From the NCBI GenBank assembly GCA_012490785.1, contig JAAXCT010000039.1, positions 930,001 to 994,000 on the forward strand: a DNA stretch of 64,000 nucleotides. The letters are read 5' to 3'. A program made the position numbers and the translations under genes. Position 1 is the first letter of the stretch. Each line of letters begins with the position of its first letter. Shown one piece after another: positions 44,772-55,550 of the stretch. The notes under the pieces are model-generated. The model was given only the letters and a program-made list of their open reading frames with translations, made no database searches and was not told where the DNA came from. The DNA comes from Eragrostis nindensis. Its lineage: Eukaryota; Streptophyta; Magnoliopsida; Poales; Poaceae.

Positions 44772-45047
44772 TGTAACACCCCGGAATCCACAATCACCCC
44801 TCGATGCTACTAAAACCATCACAAACAACCTTCTACCGAAAACAAAGAAAATTCGGCAGCATCTCCTTTGTAAATATAAGCAACGCGGAAGCCAAACATG
44901 TATAGATAGATAAAACAGTATAGGCATCACACTAACAATCCAATAACCATGGCAATACTGAACGAAAGAATAAAGACTTTAAGTTTAAGCACAACTCCAT
45001 ATCAAAGATAGACTCAAACCTACTATTTAAGTGTATAACTCTAAATT
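44772..45047 (-). repeat. 5' LTR of the chromovirus, truncated by insertion
   Basis: Matches the start of the LTR at 37383 and stops at CTCTAAATT where the Tat-type LTR begins (TGTTGGGGGAGG). In the intact copy the sequence continues ATTATGAAGTG. Confidence 0.88.
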
Positions 45048-45444
45048 TGTTGGGGGAGGCCCACTGTGTCCCCTCCCCCTGGCCCAAAGGCCTGGCCTGC
45101 CATGAAGCCCATCAAGGCTCAAGATGGTATATAGTATAGGATAGGCCCACGTACATTGGCCTCTGGCCCACTAGGGTTAGGGAATCCCACCTTGTAATAA
45201 GGAAATGACCATAGTGCCCTGGAGGAAGGGCAATATGGTACTTGTAAGTCTAGGGTTGTAGGGGTGTGTCAGCCTATAAATACCCCCCTACCACCCTCAG
45301 GACAGGACATTGAATGCAAGCCCTTAATTACATACTTCTCTTGGCTCTTGTTTGGTCCCTTCCTAGTCCTTCCCAGGGGTCCCTCACTTGTGGTAGACCC
45401 TTGGAGGATCCCCCTTCTACTATTGTGGGCTTGTAACCACAACA
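45048..45444 (+). repeat. 5' LTR of the Tat-type element (397 bp)
   Basis: Starts TGTTGGGGGAGG and ends ACCACAACA. A TATA box (CTATAAATACC, about 45274-45284) sits about 170 bp before the end. The 3' LTR is not in the window. Confidence 0.8.
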
Positions 45445-45445
45445 G

Positions 45446-45464
45446 TTGGCGCCGTCCGTGGGGA
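45446..45464 (+). other. Primer binding site of the Tat-type element
   Basis: TTGGCGCCGTCCGTGGGGA directly after the LTR, a tRNA-complementary site of the form common in plant Tat/Athila elements. Confidence 0.75.
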
Positions 45465-45486
45465 TCGAACAAGAAGCCACGACGAG

Positions 45487-46032
45487 ATGACCAAGAGGAC
45501 TGAAAAATCAAAAACCGACCTTCCGCCAGGGGGCTCCCGGAAGACCCGGTCCGCGTCTTCGGACGACGGCGTCGACCCCCTGACGACAATCCGCACCTTC
45601 CCCAGCGGCTCGACGCTTCCGATGACCCTCCCTTCGGCATCGACCTCGGTGGTACCACCTTCGGAGACCAACAATAACACAACCAACGTCGACCTTCCAG
45701 CAGTCGAGGAGGCGGCCGAAGGCGCCGAAGGCTCCTCCGAAGACGAGGAAGAGAACATCGACACGGGCGAAGTCGAGCGCCGCGACGAAACAATGGAACC
45801 ACCCCGAAGGAACGCCGAGGCCGAAGCGCGGAACCAGAGGGGGCTCGCCGAAGCACTGGCGGAAGAACAGCGCCTGGCGGAGCTCCAGGAGGCATACAAC
45901 CGCGAAGCTCGAGAGGCCGACGAAAGGCTGCTAAGGCAGCGTGCCCTCGAGAACCTCGACCGAGACGAAGCCACGTATCGCCTCCGAGCCGAACCGCGCG
46001 TCGACAGCAAGTTCACCTCCAAGCACAACTGA
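45487..46032 (+). pseudogene. Gag N-terminal region of the Tat-type element
   Basis: 181 residues, acidic and charged, starting MTKRTEKSK 23 bp after the PBS, with a predicted coiled coil (AEALAEEQRLAELQEAYN). A frameshift near 46015 ends it. The continuation in another frame (QAQLNTLRRTGRR...) leads straight into the gag core at 46179. Confidence 0.8.
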
Positions 46033-46178
46033 ACACCCTGCGACGCACCGGTCGCCGGGAGGCTGAGACGCCGGAACACCGCCAAGAGCGCGACGAGAGG
46101 CACACACACTCCAGCGGAAGCAGGCGCCACACAAGCTCCTCCGATACAAACCAACCGCTCTCCGCGCGTTTACAATCG

Positions 46179-46982
46179 GTGGCGTGGCCCCGGAAGTTCA
46201 TCTCGGCAAAGCTGCCAACCTTCGATGGCACCTCCGACCCCCGCGAGTTCTTCATCAGCTACGAAACCGCCATCGAGTCAGCAGGGGGCGACGACGACAT
46301 CAAGGCGAAGGCCTTCGTCCTCGCTTCGAGCGGGATCGCCAAAACGTGGTACACCAAGCTGCCGGCGAACAGCATCTACTCATGGGAGCAGCTTCGGGAC
46401 CAGCTCCAGATCCACTTTCAGGGTAACTACGCCGCGAAGGTCACGGCGGCAGACCTTCAGGCGTGCAAGCAGAAGGACGGCGAGTCATTGCAAGACTTCA
46501 CCCGGCGCTTCATCCATCTGAAGTGCCAGGTAGAAGGAGTACCAGATTCAATCATCATCGAAGCGGTGACCAAGGGCATGAGCCTGTGCCCGGCACGGTC
46601 CGAGATCCGAAGGACCGAGCCGAAGACCTGCACTCACCTGCTGCAAATCCTGGAAGCACATGCCCGTGCCGACGAAGACTTCCGGCGCAAGAAGGAGGCG
46701 CGAGCAAGCCAAAAGAAGAATGACCGGGGGAAACGTCACAGCGACCGAAGCGACGATCACCCGGACGACCGCCGAAGCCACCGCTCCCAGCGTCGAGAGG
46801 TCCACAACATCAACAATTCCCGAAGCCGGAGTCCGCAGAGAGCGGACAATCGTTCCGGAGGCTCACGAAACAACTCGCGGCACTCCGACAACGGTCGCCG
46901 ATACAACAACCGAAGCTCGCGCGACCCATACTGCGAGGTTCACGGCGTCAATCAAGGCCACACATCGAAGCAGTGCCCCTAA
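46179..46982 (+). pseudogene. Gag core (retrotrans_gag) of the Tat-type element
   Basis: 267 residues. FISAKLPTFDGTSDPREFFI and AFVLASSGIAKTWYTKLP are the gag core. A basic Arg/Ser/Asp-rich tail follows, ending with a partial knuckle YCEVHGVNQGHTSKQCP (C, H and C present). It ends at a single TAA (46980-46982) that lies in the same frame as the downstream protease/RT frame. Confidence 0.85.
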
Positions 46983-46991
46983 ATCGCCGCC

Positions 46992-48758
46992 TTGCGTGAG
47001 ACACGAGAACGCCGCGACGCCGACGCCGCTCGAGGAGTCAATCTCATACATGGGGCTTCCGGAGCGGGCGAAGCTCTGCCTCCGCCTCCAGAGCACCATC
47101 CAACCGGTCACAACGTCATCCTGGCTATCACCGGGGGCTCCAGCCAGCCCTACGCTTCGAAGAGGCAGCGTCGTGACTACGTGCGGAGAGTCAACCATGT
47201 GGCCGCTCATCCGCCATTGGCCCGATGCCGCTGGTCGCACGTGCCGATCACCTTCACTCAGGCAGACCTTTGGCCGATGGATTACCCTCACAAGGACGCC
47301 TTCGTGATCAACGCCAACATGCGCGGGACGGAGGTCCGTCGCGTGCTTATTGATGGCGGCAGCTCTGCTGACGTCATCTTCATCGACGCCTTCAACCAAC
47401 TGGGCATCCCCCGATCTGAGCTATGGGCCTCCGACAGCCCCCTCGTCGGCTTCGGGGGAGAGCCAATCCACGCCCTCAGGAGCGTGAAAATCGCAGTCTC
47501 CTTCTCTGGGCCAGCGGGACATCGCACCGAGTTGATCTCCTTCGACGTCGTCGACATGCCTTACGCCTACAACGCCATCTTCGGCAGGGGGCTCATCAAC
47601 GCCTTCAACGCAGCCACCCACCACGGCTACCTCTGCATGAAGATCCCGGCTCCGAACGGCGTCATCACTGTTTACGGTGATCAACTCGCCGCCCGCCGCA
47701 TCGAACACGGCCAAACTCCTGGCCAGAAGCAAGTGCACCCGCTCCGACACGAGCCGAAGCCTGAGACGGTCGAAGCAGCTACACCGACACCTCCGGCAGG
47801 AACTCCGAAGGCACGCGTCGACGGTCAAGTCAAGAGCGTGGTCTTGACTCCCGATCGCCCCGACCAAGCCGTCCTCATCGGCGAGGGGCTTCCGCCGGAG
47901 CTAGAAGCAGGCATCATCGACCTCCTCCGGAACAACCAGGACGTCTTCGCGTGGTCAACCAGCGAGCTCTCCGGAGTGGACCATAGCATCATCGAACACA
48001 AACTCGACATCGACCCGAAGGTGACCCCCATCAAGCAAAGAAAGAGGGAGTGGTCGGAGGAAAAGAAGGTGGCGCTTTGGGCGGAGATCCAGAGACTCAA
48101 GGATGCACAAGTCATCCGGGAGGTGAACAAGTCCACCTGGCTCGCGAACCCGGTCCTCGTCAAGAAACATACCGGCCAGTGGCGGATGTGTATCGACTAC
48201 ACCACCCTCAACAAGGCATGCCCGAAGGACGACTTCCCCTTGGCTCGCATCGACGAGCTGGCCGACTCCACGGCCGGGTGCGAGCTCATGAGCTTCCTCG
48301 ACGCCTACTCCGGGTACCACCAAATATGGATGGCCCCCGAGGACGAAGAGAAGACGGCGTTCAAGACAGACGATGGGACCTACTGCTACGTCCGCATGCC
48401 CTTCGGCCTCAAGAATGCCGGAGCAAACTTCTCCAGAGCAATACAGAAGACCCTCGGGGACCAGCTCAACCGAAACGCCGCCGCCTACATCGACGACGTC
48501 GTCATCAAAAGCACCTCCGACGCCGGCCACCTCGGCGACTTGGCCGAAACCTTCGCGAACCTGCGCAAGGTGGGTTTCAAGCTGAACCCGACGAAATGCA
48601 CCTTCGGCGTGCGTGCCGGCAAACTCCTCGGCTTCCTCGTCTCCAAGCGAGGCATCGATCCAAACCCGGAGAAGATCAAGGCCATCACCGACATGGAGCC
48701 GCCCAAGACCACCAAGGAGCTACAACGCTTCACCGGCAAACTCGCTGCCCTCGGGAGG
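46992..48758 (+). pseudogene. Protease and reverse transcriptase of the Tat-type element, split by insertion
   Basis: The protease motif VRRVLIDGGSSADVIFIDAF carries the catalytic Asp. The RT palm follows: RMCIDYTTLNKACPKDDFPL, MSFLDAYSGYHQIWM, MPFGLKNAGANFSRAIQ and the catalytic YIDDVVIKS. The genuine protein sequence ends at LAALGR (48758). The residues that follow in the open frame to 48884 come from the inserted LTR. The rest resumes at 54630 in the same frame once the insertion and one copy of the 5-bp duplication are discounted. Confidence 0.9.
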
Positions 48759-50241
48759 TGTTGGTGTTTCTTACGCACAGAGATTAAATTCAACTTCCGC
48801 AAGCGCACGGAACACCGTTGTAGCATTTCACCCAGGAGTATTCTAGGGTATCGTATTTATATTTCCACAGGGAAGCAGGGCTAAGAATATTATGAATTAA
48901 CAAGGAAACATCTATTATTTATAACTTGCAAACTAGACCAAAGCATGGGTAAAGATTGAAAGATATGATGGGTGGCAAGCCAACACACACAAGGATTCCA
49001 TATGAAGATAAAGAGATAGAACTAGTCAACTGGGAGGACAACGAGAAGAAGGGTATCTGCCTAGGGGTTACAAATATCTACTTAAGCTTTCATTATAGAT
49101 TCGTTCCTGCATATCGGGGCACACGCATGCCAAGGTAGCAACCCGAGAATTAGGTTCAACTACCTTGGGGAACTACGTGCTATTGACCTCCCTACTAAAA
49201 CCATCACCCGGACGTGGTGGATTACAGAGACCGGTACGCCTGTCACACGTACTCGCGGCTACCATCCTCCATGGGGTGTAGAGCAAACTCACGTCTAGAA
49301 TAGTTCCTTGAGCCATACAAGCAAATATCCTAGATAACTTACTCTTCGCGTAAGAGCAAGCCAACCATGCATAACAAATCTATGTGGATTGTGTAAGCAT
49401 TTGCGGTGCAAACAACCCATGCAGATAGACCTACCATACACAGACGTGGAACCAACACAAGAATTTCTCTATAATTATTACTTAAATAAATAAATGTAAA
49501 CTAAAAGGAAAACTAAAATAAATAAGAAAATAAATAAGAAAATAATTATATTAAAGAAAGTATAAAAGAAAAGATACACGAGAACTTTACCCAAACTCCG
49601 AAGAGAACTCCGAAGAAGAACGGAAGCCGAATGAGAAGTCCCTTCATCTTAGGAGAATCTTGTGGATATTCCTCACCTTGCCGCCGACGTCTTCTTACTT
49701 GGACGGTGCGTCAAGTTAGCTTGCAACCGCCTCTGGAACCGACTGGAAAAAGACGGGCCGATTCGGAGAAAACAGTAGGCCGGCCGGCCTAGGCCTAGGC
49801 CGGCCGGCGGGCTTTTCTCTCTGAATGCCTCGAATTTTTGTGGGCTGGCCTCTCATGCTGTGCCCATTAAGATCCACGGTCTTGCTCGGTGATTTGACGC
49901 CTTTTTGAGTGGTTGATGGGCTTGTTTTTTGGGCCTTGCGCAGTGGTCGATACTCCGGGCTGGGAAATATTTGTTGGCCATTTGATCCTTGATGTTTGAG
50001 CCCATTGGGAGATGCCTGGGGCTGCTGGACTATGTTGAGATCCAACATAAGCCGGCCGGCCTATGATGGGGCCGGCCGGTAGGCTTTTGCTCCCATTTGC
50101 AATGGATTTCCTCCTGCATCCAAATATTCACCAAAACTTGTGGAGTAGCATTATTCCTATCTACTATGCACAAAATCTTGGTGTTATGCTTTTAATTACC
50201 GGTAGGGTGGCGGTCAAAACACGGTTTAACGACCGCCAACA
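48759..50241 (-). repeat. 3' LTR of the non-autonomous element (1483 bp)
   Basis: Nearly identical to 52974-54624 over most of its length. It lacks about 190 bp present in the other LTR (opposite 53827-54024), including the TATA region; about 21 bp of different sequence stand in its place near 49613-49635. It contains the palindrome-rich GGCCGGCC block near 49780-49808. Confidence 0.9.
49778..49810. repeat. GGCCGGCC / CCTAGG palindrome cluster in the LTR
   Basis: GGCCGGCCGGCCTAGG followed by CCTAGGCCGGCCGGC forms a dense interrupted palindrome. The same cluster lies in the other LTR near 54162-54193, and further GCCGGCCGGCC words lie at about 50052-50078 and 54435-54462. Confidence 0.85.
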
Positions 50242-50242
50242 A

Positions 50243-50255
50243 CCTCCCCAAGCTT
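50243..50255 (-). other. Polypurine tract of the LARD-like element
   Basis: Minus strand AAGCTTGGGGAGG directly before the LTR start TGTTGGCGG. The same 13-mer is found four more times inside the element. Confidence 0.75.
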
Positions 50256-52948
50256 AAACTTTGCTCGTCCCGAGCAAACTCAACTCAGGGTACCGGCGGA
50301 TCAGGAGTTACAAAGAAGCGCCCCATGGGTAATAAAGATGCAACAACATACTCCCTAAACAGTGGTAAGTTTACGAGAGCACAAAATATTCATGAGTGTT
50401 GCAAAAATCGTGGGGCTTATACGTTACACCTTGTCATGCAGCATCGAAGACTAGAACGGCACTTTTGGACAAGTAAACAATTCTAGCAGGTATGCATCCA
50501 GAGTTTTTATGTGCTGCAAGGTAAGGTGCAAAAATTCTCCTTCGTTTTGGCAGGCACTTTTCTTACCAGCCAATGTGAGTCTATTCCTACAAGCTTCACT
50601 CATCCTACCTTCTACCAAATTGAGGCTTTGTATGTGGAGCTTGGTAAGGAATGCGCATATGTCATGCATATATTGTAAAGCTAAAGAATGAGTCTCAATC
50701 AACATAGCAACTCCATTTATTTTGGTCATAAGAAATGATGTGATGGAGTGGGAGAAAGTGGACTCACACTTGTGGAAGGGGGTTTTTGAAAACATTGGTC
50801 CTTTATTTTGCTCAAGATGTTTATGATAAGAACCATATAGCCATTGACTTTTGTCATGCAACCTTGGAGTTTTTTTTTATTACTTCCATGGTGCAAGGGG
50901 CCATAAATTTTGCATGGTTCAAAAGGAAACATTTTGAAATATTCTTGAGCTTTTTGGATGGACCAAAAGTTTTGCAAATTCTGAAAAATATTTGGTTGAT
51001 TTATCCAAACATTCCCCTTTTTATTTAGTGGAGAGAAATTTTTGAAAACACACGCGAAGGAATTATGACCAAAATTAGGAGTGCTTAGTTTCAAGAGTAC
51101 ATCAAACCTTAACAAAACTCAATACATAAACAAATGGCTATGAGTGGGGCTGTTTCGAATATTATGATATGGCTTTGGTAGGTAAATAAATCCTCACACT
51201 AAGAGAAGTGTGCCAAAACAGAAGGGTTTTAGGTACTTGCAGCAATTCAAGAAAAACACCTCTGGATGAGACCATACTAAGAGATTGCCACAAGTCCTAA
51301 TCATGCTATATCACAACCCACAATGCTCAGACTTGGTGTAACAAATGCAACCCACGGAAATAAGCAAGACTCATGATGTGATCATGCTCAAATAAAAATA
51401 ACACGTATGTCGGGAGTAGAGGTTGCATCTATGCGACACATGGGAAGCTAATTTGTAACTCGATCATTATTTCCCTTAAGTGTAGCATAACACCAAGATT
51501 CTAGCATTTATTCGAAACAGGGAGTTTATTTATTTATTAAGAAGGTTAGAAATACTTACCTGGGGGTCCTCCCCAAGCTTGAGTCTTTGCAAGACTCGAG
51601 CTAGCGTTGAACTCCTTCTTACCTGGGGGCCCTCCCCAAGCTTGAGTCTTTGCAAGACTTAAGCTTGATTAGGCCGCTTCCTCCATTCTTCTTGTGTCTG
51701 CAAAAAGAATGAGGGTGATACAGGTGGCTAGCCCCTATTGGGCTTTGCCGAGAACCTAATATTTTTTTGATATTTTTTTTTAAAAAAGGGCACAATTCAA
51801 GAAGAGTATAATATCGTATAGAAATACTTACCTGGCGGTCCCTCCCCAAGCTTAGCTCTTGCAACCAGGTGCAAAGCTAAGCGATTAAATCTTTCATTTG
51901 GAAGCACTAGGTCCGCCTGGTTGGTTTCTCCTTCTTGAATTATGTGCCTTTCATGTTGCCTGATGGACTTGGTTTGCTCTCATAAAGATCCTGCATTGGT
52001 TAGTACAAAACCATTCGTCTGCATCGCACATATCTCTATAGTTCCATTAATCAACCTAGACACCACGTCTAATTCGATCAATTATGTAAGGAGAGCAGTG
52101 GCATGATACTCTCCTTCTGTCATGAAAGCATCATAGAGGCATGTGTTTTTCTGTTGGTTGAACGGCCACCGGGCATAATCTCAATGGAGAACAGAGGCAC
52201 AGAAGTGATCTTCACCCAACCAACAGAAAGAGACGCAAGCGATTGATTTATGACTAACAGCTCAACCAACACCCATGTAAGAACAGAAACTTCAAGAGCA
52301 AGGGGTATGGTCAAAAAGATGCAGCATATTTTCATCAGAGAGCAACTCAAAGTATCTTTGCATTCATAAAGCATTGAACGTTTCAAGCAGCATTTTTTTA
52401 AATTTTTTTTTATTTTTTTTATTTCGAAAGGAGAGGGTGTATGACAAAGAAAACAGGGAATAATTGCGTGTTCGTACCTGGCGGTTCCTCCCCAAGCTTA
52501 GTCTTTGCACTAAAATGCAAGACTAAGCTCTTAGATCTCTTCATTGAACGTCTTGGTTCCGCCACGTATGTTTCCTTCTTCCTGTCATAAAAATCCAACC
52601 TTTCTCTATTTTTTAATTTTTATTTATTTATTTTTTTGAAACAAATTCCGGGCCTATGATTGGGCACTCGGATTTTATTTATTTTTTTAAAATCCCCACG
52701 CCTATGATTGGGCGCTCGGGTTCTTTTTTTTAATTTTTTTTTGAAGCCCGAGGCCTATGATTGGGCACTCGGTTTTTTTTTTTAAATGCAGCGGGGTGGG
52801 ATGGAGGGGAATTAAATATGCAGATGGATTGAACAATGCAAATGTGATGGTGACATGCTCAAACAAAATGCAGGTGGATGCTTAGTCTAGCAGCAAATTA
52901 ACATAACAGATATTCAATGTCAATCAGAGATATCTTAAACCATTGCTT

Positions 52949-52965
52949 CCCCGGCAACGGCGCCA
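52949..52965 (-). other. Primer binding site of the LARD-like element
   Basis: Minus strand TGGCGCCGTTGCCGGGG, 8 bases from the LTR end at 52974. This form is common in plant Ty3/gypsy elements and their non-autonomous partners. Confidence 0.75.
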
Positions 52966-52973
52966 GAAATGCT

Positions 52974-54624
52974 TGTTGGTGTTTCTTACGCACAGAGATT
53001 AAATTCAACTTCCGCAAGCGCACAGAACACCGTTGTAGCATTTCACCCAGGAGTATTCCAAGGGTATCGTATTTATATTTCCACAGGGAAGCAGGGCTAA
53101 GAATATCATGAATTAACAAGGAAATATCTATTATTTATAACTTGCAAACTAGACCAAAGCATGGGTAAAGATTGAAAGATATGATGGGTGGCAAGCCAAC
53201 ACACACAAGGATTCCATATGAAGATAAAGAGATAGAACTAGTCAACTGGGAGGACAACGAGAAGAAGGGTATCTGCCTAGGGGTTACAAATATCTACTTA
53301 AGCTTTCATTATAGATTCGTTCCTGCATATCGGGGCACACGCATGCCAAGGTAGCAACCCGAGAATTAGGTTCAACTACCTTGAGGAACTACGTGCTATT
53401 GACCTCCCTACTAAAACCATCACCCGGACGTGGTGGATTACAGAGACCGGTACGCCTGTCACACGTACTCGCGGCTACCATCCTCCGTGGGGTGTAGAGC
53501 AAACTCACGTCTAGAATAGTTCCTTGAGCCATACAAGCAAATATCCTAGATAACTTACTTTTCGCGTAAGAGCAAGCCAACCATGCATAACAAATCTATG
53601 TGGATTGTGTAAGCATTTGCGGTGCAAACAACCCATGCAGATAGACCTACCATACACAGACGTGGAACCAACACAAGAATTCTCTATAATTATACTTAAA
53701 TAAATAAATGTAAACTAAAAGGAAAACTAAAATAAATAAGAAAATAAATAAGAAAATAATTATATTAAAGAAAGTATAAAAGAAAAGATACACGAGAACT
53801 TTACCCAAACTCCGAAGAGAACTCCGGAGCTCCGAGCGAAGCTCCCATTTCTACTCTAACTCCCATGACCAACTAGCCTACTCTAAACTACACAAGTGGA
53901 ATGATCTTCCATGAGATGAGCGTGACCCTTTTGGATCTTCTCTTCTCAAGTGTGGAGGTGCAGGTTGGAAGTGAGGGGGAGGTCCTCTATTTATAGTGTG
54001 AGGCTTCCTTGGGAGAGTGGAGAAGGTCCCTTCATCTTAGGAGAATCTTGTGGATATTCCTCACTTGCCGACGTCTTCTTACTTGGACGGTGCGTCAAGT
54101 TAGCTTGCAACCGCCTCTGGAACCGACTGGAAAAAGACGGGCCGATTCGGAGAAAACAGTAGGCCGGCCGGCCTAGGCCTAGGCCGGCCGGCGGGCTTTT
54201 CTCTCTTAATGCCTCGAATTTTTGTGGGCTGGCCTCTCATGCTGTGCCCATTAAGATCCACGGTCTTGCTCGGTGATTTGACGCCTTTTTGAGTGGTTGA
54301 TGGGCTTGTTTGTTGGGCCTTGCGCAGTGGTCGATACTCCGGGCTGGGAAATATTTGTTGGCCATTTGATCCTTGATGTTTGAGCCCATTGGAGATGCCT
54401 GGGGCTGCTGGACTATGTTGAGATCCAACATAAGCCGGCCGGCCTATGATGGGGCCGGCCGGTAGGCTTTTGCTCCCATTTGCAATGGATTTCCTCCTGC
54501 ATCCAAATATTCACCAAAACTTGTGGAGTAGCATTATTCCTATCTACTATGCACAAAATCTTGGTGTTATGCTTTTATTTACCGGTAGGGTGGCGGTCAA
54601 AACACGGTTTAACGGCCGCCAACA
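52974..54624 (-). repeat. 5' LTR of the non-autonomous element (1651 bp)
   Basis: Holds the full promoter-side sequence, with a TATA box on the minus strand (CTATAAATAG, 53987-53996). This part is deleted from the other LTR. Confidence 0.9.
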
Positions 54625-54629
54625 GGAGG

Positions 54630-55550
54630 TTCATTTCCCGCGCGGCAGAAAAGTGCCTTCCCTTCTACCAGTGCCTTCGGGGCTCCAGCCCGATGCGCTG
54701 GGGGGACGAGCAAGATAAAGCATTCGAAGAGATCAAGTCCTACCTCGTCAAGGCGACCACGCTTCGACCTCCGCCTCCGAAGGCGCCACTCATACTGTAC
54801 GTGTCGGCCGCTCCGGCAGCAATCAGCGCGGTCCTCGTGCATGAAGTCCTTGTCGGCGACAGGCTGGTGCAGCAGCCCATATACTACGTGTCGGAAGCCC
54901 TCTCCGGAGCCCGCCTGAACTACAATGTCGTCACCAAGCTGGCCTTCGCTGTGCTGATGGCATCACGGAAGCTGCGCCGATACTTCGAAGGCCACGAGAT
55001 CACGGTGCCCACCTCGTTCCCACTGAAGGACGTCCTCGGCAACAAGAACGCATCGGACAGCATGGCCAAATGGGCCATCGAGCTCGCAGCCTTCGACATC
55101 AAGTTCGTGGCCCGTAAAGCCATCAAGTCCGGCATCATCGCCGACTTCATCGCCGAGTGGACCCCCGCTCCGATTCCGGAGAAGCTGCCCCAGGAGCCAC
55201 TCTGGACGGTGCATGTCGATGGGGCTTGGGGCTCCTCCGGAGCAGGTTGTGCTGCCGTCATCACTTCGCCGAGCAACCACAAGCTCCGGTACTCGGCTTC
55301 GCTCGCATTTCCAACAACAAACAACGCAGCAGAGTACGAGGGCGTTCTCCTCGGGCTCCGCCTGCTTCGAGCTCTCGGAGCCCGGAGGGTCACCGTCTAC
55401 ACCGACTCCCAGCTCATCGCCGAACAAGTCTCAAAGGAGTACATGGCCCGAGATCCAGAGATGGCAAGCTACCTCAAGGTCGTCCGGAGCATGGAGAAAC
55501 ACTTCTCCGGCTTCGACGTGAAGAGTATCTCGAGGGTACACAATCAGGAG
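54630..55550 (+). pseudogene. RNase H and second (archaeal-type) RNase H of the Tat-type element
   Basis: Resumes the interrupted pol at RFISRAAEKCLPFYQCL. The first RNase H has LILYVSAAPAAISAVLV and YYVSEALSGARLNYNVVTKL, with the TDH-like motif degenerated (TVPTSFPLKDVL). The second has WTVHVDGAWGSSGAGCAAVI, NNAAEYEGVLLGLRLL and VTVYTDSQLIAEQV, with the D, E and D residues of an active RNase H. The frame ends at HNQE followed by TGA, where the TGA is the first three bases of the next LTR. Confidence 0.88.

Larger units (their letters stand above)
37383..45047 (-). mobile_element. Ty3/gypsy chromovirus (Tekay/Del-like), minus strand, cut by a later insertion
   Basis: Layout on the minus strand: truncated 5' LTR (44772-45047), PBS complementary to initiator tRNA-Met (one extra base), gag, zinc knuckle, protease, RT, RNase H, integrase with a C-terminal chromodomain-like tail, polypurine tract, and full 3' LTR (37383-39772). 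The order PR-RT-RH-IN plus the chromodomain places it among Ty3/gypsy chromoviruses. Several stops and frameshifts break the reading frame, so it is non-functional. The 5' LTR is interrupted at 45047 by the Tat-type element; the rest of that LTR should lie beyond the window. Confidence 0.9.
50242..52973 (-). other. Non-coding interior of the LARD-like element
   Basis: Contains five copies of CCTCCCCAAGCTT (50243, 51568, 51631, 51841 and 52487), four of them after a TACCTGG.GG word. Most are followed by a short hairpin such as GCTTGAGTCTTTGCAAGACT. At about 52650-52775 a 50-60 bp unit with CCTATGATTGGGC(A/G)CTCGG is repeated three times. The longest frame (136 residues, 50451-50861 minus) has no domain. 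Confidence 0.85.
48759..54624 (-). mobile_element. Non-autonomous LTR retrotransposon without coding capacity (LARD-like)
   Basis: 5866 bp flanked by GGAGG on both sides (48754-48758 and 54625-54629). LTRs at 48759-50241 and 52974-54624 share ends TGTTGGTGTTTC ... CGCCAACA. A PBS (minus strand TGGCGCCGTTGCCGGGG) near the right LTR and a polypurine tract beside the left LTR show it is transcribed on the minus strand. The 2.7-kb interior has only short frames and no gag or pol domain. It must depend on enzymes from another element; a Ty3/gypsy helper is the likely source, given the PBS. Confidence 0.9.
45048..55550 (+). mobile_element. Tat-type Ty3/gypsy retrotransposon, plus strand, doubly interrupted
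   Basis: 5' LTR 45048-45444, PBS, gag, protease and RT to 48758. Then a 5.9-kb foreign LTR element, then RNase H and a second, archaeal-type RNase H to 55550, where another element begins. The dual RNase H, the protease motif DGGSSADVIF and the RT motif YIDDVVIKS point to the Tat lineage. Integrase and 3' LTR lie beyond the second insertion and beyond the window. The candidate target duplication on the left is AAATT (45043-45047). Confidence 0.88.

Noticed and set aside
45269..46154. Minus-strand frames of 208 and 244 residues over the Tat-type LTR and gag
   Set aside because: Antisense shadows of gag with Arg/Ser-rich composition; the plus-strand gag has recognisable motifs.
47955..48530. 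Minus-strand 191-residue frame and other antisense frames over RT
   Set aside because: Antisense of a GC-rich RT with clear plus-strand motifs.
48759..48884. Extension of the Tat RT frame into CWCFLRTEIKFNFRK and onward as a novel C-terminus
   Set aside because: This is translation of the inserted LTR; the identical peptide appears again at the other LTR (52974 onward).
52380..52800. A possible array of CRISPR type because of three spaced repeats
   Set aside because: Units are few, T-rich, imperfect and lie inside a plant LTR element. CRISPR arrays are not expected in plant nuclear DNA.
54920..55427. Minus-strand frames of 154-157 residues over the RNase H part
   Set aside because: Antisense shadows of the double RNase H.
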